Of a DNA stretch of 64,000 nt, positions 11,152 to 23,150 are shown piece after piece (position 1 is the stretch's first letter; each line of letters opens with the position of its first letter). The stretch is taken from assembly GCA_009741485.1 (NCBI GenBank), contig CM019238.1, forward strand, positions 8,227,477 through 8,291,476, read 5' to 3'. The notes beneath the pieces were generated by a model, which was not told where the DNA came from, did not search any database, and saw only the letters and a list, made by a program, of their open reading frames with translations. Origin of the DNA: Malurus cyaneus samueli (taxonomy: Eukaryota > Chordata > Aves > Passeriformes > Maluridae). The position numbers and the translations under genes were made by a program.

Positions 11152-13600
11152 TAGACTGGGAGAGTGAGGAATTTAATCATGATTATCTGCTACTTGTGAG
11201 GCAGTGTGAAAATCTGCCAAACCCACCTTTGCTTGGTTACCCCGGGGTGTGGGAGGGAAGGAGAAGCAAATGCAAAATGATGCATTGGGGAGGCACCGTG
11301 ATAGAGCGCAGCAAGGGAACTAATTCCCTCTCAATCTGGGAAAAAGATTCCTTTTCAAGAGCTGGGATATCATTAATGAAGTATGAAACTCCAGGAAAGA
11401 GCTTTCGTGTGTTGCTGTCACTGCTCCTTGGAGCAGCAGAATCCAGCTGCTTTTGCCATGGGGTTAACAAGAGATCCCTGACTCATACACACCAACACTC
11501 TGCTCCTGTTGCACATAGAACAGGTATTATTTATCATATAAGTACTTGGATTTAATATTTCCTGTCTATTACAATAAATACATTTATTTATTTGTGTCAG
11601 GCTTAATTTCTCCTCTCATTTGGATCACATTACACTCAAGCATGACAAACAAGTGTGAGGTGTATTTTCTGGAGGTTTTAAAACGTAACTGAAATCTGTG
11701 CAGCTCTGTTAAAGTGTGAGTTAAATGTACCATGTGATATTTTTGCTCCAGAAAGAGAAGTAGGGAGTGTTGCCTTGACACTGTGGACCTGAATTAACAT
11801 TCTGTATTGTTTTATACATGAACGAATTAATTATATATGAATAAATTGATTTGCACATTGGTATTTTTTCCTTCATTTGTCACTTCTAAGGAACCTGGGG
11901 GTTGTGCTCTGCACACCCAGATGGGTACAGACCCCACTCAGAATCCCTCCCAGCCTCTCCAGGGCTGCAGGTTGCCCCCATCCTCGTGGTGGCTCTTCAG
12001 GGATGCTGCTCATTCCTTGGTGTGTTCTGTGCAGAGGACACTTGTCTCTGCTAAAGGGAAGGGATGCTATATTTATCCCGGGTTTCCTTCCCAAGTGGAA
12101 CAAGACACAGACCATTTTTCAGGCCGTTCCCCGTTGCTGCAGGTTCAGCCCCTTGCCCGTGGCAGTCCCTGCAGGCAGAGCCAGGCTGGGACACACAGGG
12201 ACACACAGTGCCTGCCCCAAACACGTCCATCTGCTGTCACTGGGTGACCCACAGCTCCTTCCAGCTCCACCTGCATCTGCCTGAAATAATGAAGTGCCCC
12301 TGTTCCAGACCTGCCTCCTGAGGCCAATCTTTCTGTGGAAGTGCCAGGGCTGCAGCACTGCCCTTGGCCTGCCCTGCTGAATGCAACACCTCTGTGTCTG
12401 GGGAGGAATATTGCTGGATCTGTGAAAGGAAAGGCTAAATGAGAAATACCTGTGCCTTCCTGCTCCTCAGGAAGTTATGAATCCAGGGGAGTGTGGGCTA
12501 TGAAAGCCATTAATATTCTGCAAAGCCTTACCCAGGCAGCAGCACACTTATTTTAGTCTGTGTGCCAGACAGGCGATAGAGTGCTCCGAGGGCTGTGATC
12601 CTGATAATGAGTTCTTCATCACCTGTGAGCTGCTAATCCTGATCCTTTAGAAGGTTTTTTAAAAATTATTATTAATATATCTCTATCTGTATATTCATGG
12701 CTGAGTTTGTGTATCCACACCTGGCTGTGCTCTCCCCCATCTCACAGTTCCAGCAAGCCCAGAGTGACCCTGGCCAGTGCCCAGCCCAGGTGACCACTGG
12801 CAGTGACCCCATGGCCAGGCTGCACATACAGCATTTCTGCCTGTTAATAGGGCTGCTCCCATGCCTGGAGTCCCTTCTTGCTCCAGCCATGCACCAATTT
12901 ATGGATCATTAGATTTATGAATAGATTACGTGGCGATGAAAAATGCCCTGCTGACAGTACTGAAAACTGATGCACGTTATCTTCCCCAAGCAACACGATC
13001 TGCAGCCCTGCAGACATTTTTTGGCAAAGCCAAAGATCTCCTTATGGTCCCTGAAGAAATTTTTTTGTGAGGATTTTTTTTCCACACTGGTCCAGTAGCA
13101 GGTTACATGGGTTCACAACTATGGAAACCTTGTTTTCCTCCACACAGCAGTGGCAAATTATTTTCTGACATTATCATCAGGGTCTCTTTCTTAGATAGTG
13201 AATTTGACAAACTTACAACCACCAAGGAAAAAAAGAAACAAAAAAGAGGGGAACTCTATGATATCACATTCTTTCCTAATGTGGAACAATTTGATTGCTA
13301 TTTTGGAGAGAATGAGAACAACCCAGCATGTGTCATTATCCTGCTGTATCTATCAGTAGTAAATATGTATACTGCACAGAATTCCTCTTATTCTATTTTC
13401 ATAAGGCTGCAGGAGACCTAGAAAAGATAACAGGAAGGCCATGAGAATGGCCATAAAAATGAAAAGGCATCTGCTTTTAGCAAGTACTAAGTGGACTCGC
13501 TGAATTGGAAAACTGATGACTGCAGTAAAGACCTAACAGAACCCTACAAAATTATCAGCAGGTTGAGGATGTGAATTTTGAATCATGATCTTTTTCTATA
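11149..13600. other. Unique sequence with two GC-richer blocks, no gene seen
   Basis: GC-richer blocks at about 11880-12420 and 12690-12890 produce overlapping frames on both strands (for example 11837-12247 plus, 11877-12284 plus, 12119-12358 minus). Long frames in several phases of the same DNA point to stop-codon scarcity, not to genes. No repeat family or RNA gene is recognised. Around 12500-12680 the sequence is AT-rich with TAAT/ATTA cores. Confidence 0.5.
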
Positions 13601-13628
13601 AAGAAGAGATTTTAGAAAATCTCTTCTT
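13601..13628. repeat. Near-perfect palindrome, 13-bp arms
   Basis: aagaagagatttt (13601-13613) is followed by only two bases (ag) and then its exact reverse complement aaaatctcttctt (13616-13628). The 28-base unit would extrude or fold as a tight hairpin. There is no following T-run, so it is not a bacterial-type terminator, and no repeat family is recognised. Confidence 0.92.
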
Positions 13629-13777
13629 GGAGACATAAATTTCCTCTTGAAAATGTTAGCCAATTGTTTTTACCAGGAGGGGCTGTTTTTCCTAACAGAT
13701 AATTAAATTAGAGAAGTGATTGCCACAGGGTTAATGTGCTGACAGAAAGTAAAAAATTAATTTAAAAAGGAATTCAT

Positions 13778-14440
13778 TCATGCCAGTAAATAAGATGCTG
13801 TGAATACAAGCATACATATGTCTGATAGAGCTTGTATACATATATGTATATATATATATATAAATGTTTTTAAATATACAGATATATGATGTAATATATA
13901 TTTAACTATATACATAGAAAAGTATTTTTCAGAGTAAGGATTGATTTTTAGTTGTGGCTTTTCAGTAGATTTTTTTAGATTTTTAAAACTGATTCCATCT
14001 CTGGGCACAATTAAAGTAGAAGAATCATTTTTAAGGTGTGGGAAATGTAGTTTCTGTGGCACAGATAAAGAAGTTGCACTTTTGCTGTTCGACTGATATT
14101 TGCCTGGCTGCTCCATGCTGCTCTGTAGTGTAAGGCTCTTGCTGCTTTGATGAAAGTCTGAGAACACCAAATTAGAGTCTGCATTAGTTATGTAGGTAAA
14201 AAAAAGTGCTGAAAACCTACAGGGCTGCCAACACAGTGTGTGCCTGCTCATCCTTTCCCTAGAAAAAATACACTCATATAGATCTTCATCCTGCACAAAA
14301 TGACAGGACAGCCCCACTTGCCAGCACTGGTTTCCTGCAACTGTGCTGTGGCATTCACACGGGCTCCTTCTGTGACAGTAATATGGAAGTTGTCTCCATG
14401 TGCAACTGTCCACAAAATGACATTTTTCCCATGTAGGCAA
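13778..14440 (-). other. Longest open frame in the window (220 codons), probably not a gene
   Basis: This minus-strand frame encodes 220 residues with no family that I recognise. The first 74 residues contain ten cysteines, the middle is serine- and lysine-rich, and the C-terminal part around residues 165-205 is partly translated TA microsatellite (tyrosine-isoleucine alternation). A second minus-strand frame, 14248-14658, overlaps its start in another phase. By a rough estimate from a stop frequency near 6% per codon, a 220-codon frame is unusual but possible in 64 kb. No splice sites, promoter or polyadenylation signal could be tied to it. I favour chance over a real gene. Confidence 0.2.
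13835..13862. repeat. (TA)n microsatellite
   Basis: Alternating TA with one acat interruption and a tail of eight or so TA units. The flanks to about 13915 stay very AT-rich (atatacagatatatgatg and similar). It is a typical dinucleotide microsatellite and is likely polymorphic. Confidence 0.92.
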
Positions 14441-16091
14441 TCAGATTTAGCAGTTTCCTTACTTTCACAATTATGGAACTGTTTTGGTGGTTTTGCCACA
14501 GAAGGAAAAGCAGTGTGAATATCAGGACTGAGCCTGCTGAGCCCTGGCATGTCCAGCTGATGCTGCTGTCCCTGTGGAGCCTCCAGGTCCAGGCAGGGGC
14601 ACAGCTCAGCTCTGGGGACACTGGTGTGACTGGTCCCTGTGAGGCACCTCTGGGTCACAGCTCGTCACACTCATCATCACAGCACACAGAGCTTGTTTGT
14701 TCTGGGAATGGGTGCCCAATATTTCCCCACAGCCTCACTGTGCCTGTGGAAAATGAGAAAGGTCTCTTGGTATCAAAAAGTATCAACTGTGTAATGGACG
14801 TTTGTGGGAAACAGAAATCTAAATTATAAACTGGTTTCAAATGTCAGCTTTGCTGATGCTGGGATGGTCTTGTCTCTCTCTCATCACCGCCAGAGTCCAT
14901 CAGGGTAACATTTTAGTGGAGAGGAGCTGTTCAAAGGGAGCCAAACACAGAAGGTGCTGGTGAGTGTGGTTACAAAAATCTGAGGAACACAAACCCTTGT
15001 TTGTAGGGCAATAGCAGAAACACTGCAAAACACAAGAAGCTTTGCTAAAATTGAAAAATAACTTGGAGCTCCTGGCCAGTAACTAATCAAAATTGATGCT
15101 TTAGCACAAACTGATGCTGCTGCACGTTTTCTGCTTCTGGCCTGTGTCCCTCTATATTGTTGGAAAGTCTTCTCTTTCCATTGACTTTTACAGAGAGATC
15201 TGGGAGCAGACTGCAGCTAAAGCAGTGCCAGCTGATGGAAACTCCTCTGAGGAGGTGACCAAGGTGTGGAAGCTGCTTCCAGAGCAGATACTTACCTGAA
15301 AATGTGCTGAACTTGCTGTATCAAGAACTTCTGGTTTTGAGCAGATTTTGCATATTTGAATATTATCAAGCATAAATTCAGTGTTTAGCATTTAATCTAA
15401 TTATCCCAGTTTCTTACATTTATAATGCTTTTTGGGACATTCTGCAATTAAGTAGCCATTAATAAACATTCCCATCAGTGTTGCATTAGAACAGGTCATT
15501 ATGGAGTCAGCTTAAGCAGGTGTAGAAATCTCAAAACAAATAAATGAACAAAAATGTTAGCAAATAAATAAAAAGTAAGCTATTCCATGTATTCCTCTTC
15601 TCACTTCTATGGGAAGGCCTTGATAATTGAGCTACATATCACTATTAGAGATGCAATTACTTGTAATTGCCACCTTTAAAAGCAAGCCTTTCTTCCAAAA
15701 ACAATATATAGATGAATTGTGTCTTGTTGCACAAGTAGTGCATTGCCTCTAGCTTTGTAATCTCAGCCATCACATGAAAAATGTGTTTTTACTTTCAAGG
15801 TGGAGAGGCCAATCCGTGAGCTCTGTTGCACCAGGGTGAGTTGGCAGCAGTCCACCAGGATCCCCTTCAGTTAGTTTGGATTTCCAGAATTTGTCACGTA
15901 ACACAAAATCATTTTGTACAGAAAGCAAATGGAAAATGTGGCTCTTAATCAATTTAGATATTAAAATCTTCAGAGCTCTTCCAAGGATTTTTCTGGATTT
16001 ACACTGTGTTTTTATGGAGAGGAATAAATTCCTGCTTAATTTTTGGCACAAGAAAACTTTCCTTCATGATGCTTAAGGTTGTTCTGATATT

Positions 16092-16182
16092 TACCATGAA
16101 GTGGTACATATATATAAAAAGAAATAAATAAATACATTTTAAAAAATAATATTTATATGTACCATGATATATACCATGAAGT
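16092..16182. repeat. AT-rich cluster of direct and inverted repeats
   Basis: The 11-mer taccatgaagt occurs at 16092-16102 and again at 16172-16182. Between them tggtacatata (16102-16112) and tatatgtacca (16154-16164) form a perfect 11-bp inverted repeat. The interior is A/T-rich simple sequence (aataaataaatac). The arrangement may be a decayed foldback element or local rearrangement. Confidence 0.75.
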
Positions 16183-16193
16183 CAAGTGGAACA

Positions 16194-16251
16194 TCTTCAT
16201 GAATAATCATTAGCTTCATCAATAATAAGTCTTCATCAACAATCATCAGCT
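16194..16251. repeat. Diverged 36-bp tandem duplication
   Basis: tcttcatgaataatcattag at 16194 recurs with three substitutions over 22 bases as tcttcatcaacaatcatcag at 16230, a 36-base period. The second unit diverges after the first 22 bases, so the duplication is partial. It lies immediately next to the repeat cluster at 16092-16182. Confidence 0.6.
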
Positions 16252-17238
16252 CAATATCCCCTGTATCACTGACTTCTGCACTTTATGGAGCCCACGAATA
16301 ACATTATTCCACATTAATACTACTGGGTCAACACGAAAGTTTTGCAATAAATTGCAAATTTATTAGAACCCATTTGAGAATAACGGTAAATCACAGAAAG
16401 AAAATATAAGGAAACACAAGTCAGCAGATTTTTTATGTAGATGAAGGAATTACTTGTACTGTCATGCACACATAGAATGTATATCATTACATTTCCCACT
16501 GAGAAAAAATACTGCTCAGATTAAGCCTGCACAGTGGATGCTTTTATTATTTTTTTTTAAGTTACAAATGGCTAAAAATAGGACTCAATAATGAAATTGC
16601 TGACAGGCCCTAAGCACAGCACAGGAATGCAATGCTGTAACAGAGTGCCAAGCTACGTTACGCTGCTGCAGTGATGAATTCAGGGCTGGTTTTGCTGAAA
16701 TTGTTCTCTGCAGAAACATCCATGGAATTGGTGAATCCACATCTGGGGGTGTGAGAGGGGACATAAACTAAACAAGTCCTGAGCAGGGGGGCAGTGCAGT
16801 GCAGGACCCTTTGTAACCCAGGATCTCTGCACTGCTCAATGACAGAGCCAGGAGGAGGAGTCATTAGGACATTTGTGTGTTATTAATTACTGGCCAAGGG
16901 TGAATGGTTCTTGCTAAGCCTCTTTACAACAACTCTCAAACTGCTCTAACCCGGCATCCAGGGATTTCTTTCTTACAGGTAATTTTGAGCCAGCACAGCC
17001 AGCTCTAAACACTCCCCTCTTTATTTCAGTTGCTACCAACTGCAGCAAAAGCCCAAAGCTAAGAAATCATTTTCTGGAGCAAAACCAAATTTCATCAGAT
17101 GGAGATGTCTCTCATAACAAAAACCAAACTGATTTCCAGCAGCCATAGTCAGCAGAGTCAAAAGATGTCTCAGCATTGCCTCCTGCTCACCCAGCCTGTT
17201 AAAAGGAAATATTTGGACAACCAAAGATTTCTCCTATA

Positions 17239-17309
17239 GCGTGGAAGTTGGCAGTTGGGGTAATCGGGTTTTGTAGGCCCCTCCCAACTGAACTATTCTA
17301 TTATACTCC
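17239..17309 (+). mobile_element. CR1 LINE, 3' end remnant
   Basis: ttgtaggcccctcccaactg followed by aactattctattatactcc matches the CR1 3' terminus (clear match from about 17271) with its paired 8-mers slightly diverged. Upstream matching is faint, so the left boundary is uncertain. It is a short noncoding remnant in sense orientation. Confidence 0.65.
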
Positions 17310-20300
17310 TGTACAGTGTTTATCTCTGTAAAAAATAGTTGATTTGCACATGACCAAATGAGATTAGAGAAGATTGTTACTGGTGTTACTAAAACTGTAA
17401 TCCTTTGTAAAAAGCATTGTCATTTTTGTAATTTTCTTCTGTTACCCGTTCTAATGCACAGCTCTTGCGTGTCTTGTTTCATTATTTTATTAGGTATATA
17501 CCTAGCTATATCTCAATTTTTGTAAAAATGTGAGATTTTGACCTTTACTCACTTTAGGACATGACCAAATTCCTAATTCTTTCCAAAAAAAGGTTTTGCT
17601 ATCAGGCCTGGCAATATTACTTTGCTCTCCATGTGAGCCAGCATCATTAGCAAAAATCTAAAGGGGATGAATCTCTGTAATACCGTTGAAAGTGTGAGTA
17701 GAATAGCTATGATGCAATTATCCTAATTAAAGCTAATTAACACATATTTATGCAAGGTAAAAAGGCCATGACAAAGGGAGAATACAGCAGAGACACAAGA
17801 AGCAAAAGTTCAGATCCTCTTAGCTTGTGTAAACTGCTGTATCTTCCTGCGAGGCACTGGAGCTATGCAGATGAGCACCAACTGAGGCTTAGCTTTGTGT
17901 CACTTCTGGAAGGAATGATTCCCTATTCATTAACATTTATGTAATCAGTTTCCTGGTCTTTCAGAAATTAATATGTATTTGTGTGAGAAAGATGCGCTTT
18001 TTCTTCCATATTCTGCTGTTCCAGAAAGTTTTATTCACACATTTAAAATGGAAATAATGTCCTGTGATGAGGTGACCAACTGCAAAGAGCAGATAATTAG
18101 GAAAAGTGGAAAGTGTGAAGCTAATGTGTTGGCTTTAAAGCATTTACCTGGGCCCTTATCAGGCAGTTACAAGTGTGAATATAATTGTCATAACCAGGAT
18201 CATCTCCCTGTAATTCACACACAGGAAAAAACACATTAGATTGCAGGAAACAGTGTGTAAAACCATCTGGATGAAACTTATGTGTATATGAATATAAATG
18301 GTGATAACTTTCTCTTGGTGCTGGCAAGGGAAAGTGCGTTTGATTTGAAGCTTCTTGAAGCAGAGGAATTTCAAGAGATTGCTTAATTTCATAAAGGGTC
18401 TGTGCACACACATGCATGCACACACACACATTCTTTTGGCAAGTTTGCCCGAGCTGTCTCCATATTCCATCTGGCAGGGTTCAAGCCATGATCCTTCACT
18501 TTTTTTTTTTTTGTGCTGCAGTATTGTGATTTGTTAGCTCAAAACTGTAACTCCAAACTCCAAACTGTAGTAGCAGTGCCAACACAGACGGTGTCCTGGC
18601 AGCTTGCTGTGATTTTCCCTTAACCCTGAGATGCACAGCATGTGTGAGAGAGAGGTGGGTACACGTCCAGACTCTCCCACGAAACTCCAGGGAGCCTCTT
18701 AATGATTTTGCTCCTTAATAAAGTGATTTGCTGAGCGTGGCTTTAATAAAGCAGCCTAGCATAGCAAGCAAATGTCTAAGATGTGTTTGCAGGAAATACT
18801 TTGAAAATACACTTTGCTTGTGAAGGAACATCAATATGACTGCGAGGAAATGTTGGCTGAGCTGGAGAGAAAAGATTCTGGCACGTTGTGCCACCCTGCC
18901 CATTGTAGAAGCAGTTTGTCTTTGGACCCCATAATGAACCTTGGCTTTTTTTCTAACAAAAACAAGTTAATAGAATTCAGAGAAGTAAAAAAAAATACTT
19001 ATATGGAATGGGGGTTGCATGTTCTAACAGCATTTCCTTCAATCTAGCAAGAAAATTTTAGTGTCCAACAGCCTTAACAATCTGACAAGACGTTGGTTGA
19101 TAATTTCCCAAAACTAATGCCAGCCTTAGCAATAACTCATTAAAAAAAAAAACAACAAAAAAACAGCCAAACTCAGGTTTAATTTCTTTTTTAATAGGCC
19201 TGAGACGTTATATTGGGCATGGTGGGGAGAGAAAAGGCAGGCACCTGTAAAATGTAGAGTTGAACAGTAACAGCTGCTCTTTCATGTGAACATTAAAATG
19301 CATTTTATGTGATTCTCTACAGCCAAAAACCACATTGATCCCAAACACAGCTACATGAATTTAAACTAAAAATGTACCACAAATTCCCCATTTTCTCTAC
19401 TAAAGTAGATATGTTAACAATGGGACACTGATTTCATGTTATGTACACAGTTATTGAAATTATCAGAATGGAAAGGACCCAAGCAATTGGACTAGAACAA
19501 AATGTACTGAAAAATTTGTGTTTTTCCTGATATGAAAATATCTAGAAAAGGAACAGAAATCTGCAAAATGTCTCTTGGACCATTACACAAATTAATTCAC
19601 ACGTATATCTCAGTATGAAAACTCATGCAGCTTTCTGTTGCAGGAGCTCAATACAGGAACAAAAACAGTCTTTGCTGGCACTGTACATTTAATTACTGAA
19701 ACAAAGGTGCTACAGTTTGATCCTTAGATCATGGTGGGAGCTTAAGTTGCTCCTTGTGACTCTGGCTTGTTGGCTTCTAACACACTTTCTCAATTAAGCT
19801 ATGCATGCCCCCAAATGAAATGGCAATTCATAGTTACTACAAACTGGTTTTTTGCCCAGGCTGTGAAGCTACAAAATGCCAGTGGAATGTCTTCTTAACT
19901 TAGAATATTATACTGGTTTTCTTAAAAGATTATCTGAGCATTTATAAACATTTAGTAAGTAAACTTCAGACTCCTATAAAATCTTTATGAAATATGAAAG
20001 AACATCAGTAATTTATCATTCTCTGAATTTTATTGTTCTGCCTTTTTTGTGTGTTTAGGACCAGTTAATATGATTCCTACAGCAGACCAGAGGGTAATTT
20101 AAATTTTAATATATTGCAGTCAGGCAGTCTCAATGCATTATTTCTGTCTGTGGAAAGGTACCAGTTCTCTGACTGACTGATTATGACAACAATGAAAAAT
20201 CATATCCCCAAGATGCATCACAAAAAGACATAAAATGCACATAAATATGTCAGTTTATTATGACATTACAGGCACTAGCAGGATGTGCCAAATGTCCGTG

Positions 20301-20369
20301 TACTGCAGGTATCTGCAAGCCTTAGTGATGCTGCAGCAGTCACCCAGAAACAGCCAGGGAAGGTCTGCA
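17310..20369. other. AT-rich unique sequence with regulatory-like blocks
   Basis: No gene is seen. At 17716-17756 gcaattatcctaattaaagc and ctaattaacac place two TAATTA cores a few bases apart, followed by an octamer-like tatgcaag. The interval 18030-18250 is unique mixed sequence (for example gcatttacctgggcccttat) resembling conserved noncoding DNA. Frames in this stretch are short; minus-strand frames at 18121-18470 include translated CA repeat. Confidence 0.45.
18404..18430. repeat. (CA)n microsatellite with interruption
   Basis: Alternating CA units interrupted by the palindrome tgcatgca. It is a short, imperfect dinucleotide microsatellite. The cysteine/histidine-rich minus-strand frames here arise from its translation. 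Confidence 0.88.
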
Positions 20370-20606
20370 TTTCAGTTCATGAGGCTGAGCCTGCCTTGGC
20401 TCTGGATTTCAGCTCATGGGGCTGAGCCTGCCTTGGCTCTGGATTTCAGCTATGGGCTGAGTTGCCTTGGCTCTGATTTCAGCTCATGGGGCTGAGTCTG
20501 CCTTGGCTCTGGATTTCAGCTCATGGGGCTGAGCCTGCCTTGGCTCTGGATTTCAGTTGGTGGGGCTGAGCCTGCCTTGGCTCTGGATTTCAGTTTGGCT
20601 GAGTCC
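20370..20606. repeat. 37-bp minisatellite, about 6.4 copies
   Basis: Copies start at 20370, 20407, 20444, 20477, 20514, 20551 and 20588 (partial). Each opens with tttcag and contains ggctgag and tgccttggctctg. Copy 3 is 33 bases long through small deletions; the others are 37. Substitutions are few, so the array is young or homogenised. The period is not a multiple of three, so translation through it changes frame at each copy, which argues against a coding repeat. The array is GC-richer than its flanks, and GC-rich sequence continues to about 20950. Confidence 0.95.
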
Positions 20607-21925
20607 TGGCGATTCCTGTGGCTGTGACGAGGGGCTGAGTGAGAGGTATGCTGAGTGACAGGCCGGTCTGACACAGCTCAGGACAGCAGGATGGCGTTCC
20701 TCTGTGTCCCACAGACTCTGTGCAGCTCTGGCCCCACTCCCACTGTTCCTGTCCCACCTTTCCCCACTCTGTCCCACCCCTTCCAGAGCAGCTCTTTTGT
20801 CTGTGCAGCAGCAGAGCTCTGATCTCGAAACGTTCCAGTGTCATTAATATTTACCAAGCACCATAATCCCAGTCTCAGCAGGGCAGGGCTCACTCAGGCC
20901 GGGCTCCCCTCCATCCCCAGCGCTCCCAGTGCTCCCAGCACAGCACACACACTGCATTAAGATGTTTTACTCGAGTCAGTGGAGTTTTCATAAAGGAGAT
21001 TGAGCGATGTACAAGGAGCAGGAAAGTGAGGATTTGTATGTGCTTCATTAGCACTCGTGTAGCCCAGCTGAAAGGGCGAGTGCAACCTTTGAATTAAGCT
21101 GTAGCAAAGGGAATTATGACAAGGATATTCCTCGAAATTAGCATTGAGATTATATAATAGACTCATTGCTAAATGTGTAAACATGTTAATGACTGACCAT
21201 TAGCTCACCCTATTAAAGACATAGAAAGCAATTTATCCAGGGTGAAGGATGATGCAGCCTGGATTTTCCTTCTCTCAAGACTTACTCAGCAATCATAATA
21301 TAAATTGACTTCTGTTGTCCTTTAGGTAGTAAAGTTCAAACTTAGATGACTTGGGAATGGAGTCTCTGTAAATTACATGTATAAAGAAACTTCTGAAGTG
21401 GTCCTGATTTATATCAGCTAGATATATGGTTCTGTGTTTTTCAAATAAAAAGGAGATGGCTGAATGAAAGTTTGGTTAATACCAGTTAAGCTGAAATCTG
21501 GACCTGATTTCAAACCTTCTTCTAGACAAATGCAACATATTCAGACATTCCCATTTTACTCCATGCATATGCAAGTGTTCAGAACCAGCATTGCAGTTTT
21601 GATAAACACTGATTGTATAGAACATTTTTGACCATTTCTCCTTGCATTTCATATATTGAGTACTGTCATTCACTCCATTTGAACAAAATATTCGGGGAAA
21701 GAGAACTTGCTGCACTGGTGTAGATCATTTATTCATGAACTCCAGTACCATCTGCAGGAGCAGCACTGACTGAGAAGGAGGCAATCATCTTTCATAATTA
21801 CAGCTAACCAAGCACCCTCAGTGCATGCTATTTGTTATAAAATTCTCTGTTTATTGTCACAAATAAACTCCGGGATCAAACTCTACGTTAAAGATATGAG
21901 TAAAGTGGATTTGAAGCTCAGGTTA

Positions 21926-21946
21926 CTGGGAGCTGTAAGCTCCCAG
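21926..21946. repeat. Perfect inverted repeat, 9-bp arms, 3-base loop
   Basis: ctgggagct (21926-21934), loop gta, then agctcccag (21938-21946). This is a compact GC-containing hairpin. It is not followed by a T-run and does not belong to a repeat family known to me. Confidence 0.85.
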
Positions 21947-23128
21947 CCCAAACATAAAATTCTGTGCTGCAAAAATATCAGATTCACTTACTGAGTGACT
22001 CATCATGATTCTGACTGCTCATGTACACAGCACTGAACAAAGCTACTCAGTAACGTGAGAGAAAAAATATGAGAAGGAAATATGATGTGTCTGACAATAA
22101 TAGTAGTGAATTATGTTATTATGATTATATAATAATAATAATCTTTGTGCCAAAAAGTTACGTTAACAAAATGTTTTAGAGAAAAAAAAATCATGTAACG
22201 TGATTGTTACAATAATGGGGGCCACGAATAGATATTTTATGTCATATTATCTAGTTTGCCTTCTTGAGCAGTCAGACTTTACCAGAGAGAAACAGAAACT
22301 AAGCATTGACTCCTGTTATTAGACATGAAATCAAGGGATAGGAATCTCGTAAGCATGTTCTGATCACCCAAGAAAGCCAGCACTCTGCACACAGGCAGGT
22401 ACTGCCATGTTTTCCAAACACCCTGCCAGGTCCATTTCGGAGGTATCAGTATTTTAGAGAAGGAAAATCTAAAGGCTGAGGTCAGACCTGCAAGTGCAGC
22501 CCCCTGACTTTTTGCCACAGCCCTAAAGCCGATGAGGTGAGAAATGTCACAGTGCAATCGGGGCTTTCAGCTGTATCTTGATCCCAGATTATCACAGAGA
22601 GCACCCTCAGTCCCAGTCAGGCTGGGGAGAGCAAATAGAGCTCAGACAGCATCTCCCACATTCCCTCAGGATCCTCCTGCCTGCACAGGTACAACTGGAA
22701 AGAAATGATGTGGTGGAAGGGAATTAAAATCCATTTCTGAGCACAAGGAACTGAATACCCCATAAATTTTGACCCTGCCTGACAGTCTGACAGTGCTCAG
22801 TACAATTATAATCCTGTAGCAGGTATGGTGCATAGCCTTAAATTAAAAATTCAAACATTTGGATCAGAAATCTTTGAAAGGTCAGTACAAATAATCTTTG
22901 AATATTGAACCTCTGAATCTTCTGGAACATTTTGTAGCATGTACACCAGCCCAATTGATGAGTGTGGAGCTCAAAGCCCACAGCAATAGTACATAACTTT
23001 ATTGCAGCTGCTAGCCAGAGAGCTGAGCTGCCTCTTCCACAGCACTTCACTTGTGTGCTCTTGGACCATGTGATCATCTTGGGATGGCACTGCTGACTTT
23101 TCAGAGGAGAGCTAAGCACACAGGAGGA

Positions 23129-23150
23129 GTGGCAGGATTTCTCCTGCCAC
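23129..23150. repeat. Perfect inverted repeat, 9-bp arms, 4-base loop
   Basis: gtggcagga (23129-23137), loop tttc, then tcctgccac (23142-23150). It can form a stable short hairpin. Unique sequence surrounds it, and no repeat family is recognised. Confidence 0.85.

Larger units (their letters stand above)
13863..17238. other. AT-rich unique sequence, no gene seen
   Basis: A GC-richer island at about 14520-14720 is surrounded by AT-rich DNA. Short reading frames on both strands (for example 14473-14829 plus, 15770-16051 minus) show no known domain. Simple-repeat remnants occur at 16090-16260 and are listed separately. No transposon or RNA gene is recognised. Confidence 0.5.

Noticed and set aside
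11837..12358. Several overlapping frames of 80-136 codons on both strands
   Set aside because: Long frames in many phases at once indicate GC-rich, stop-poor DNA rather than a coding gene.
20370..20606. Repeat array considered as a CRISPR
   Set aside because: The units are directly adjacent with no unique spacers, and the sequence is vertebrate; it is a minisatellite.
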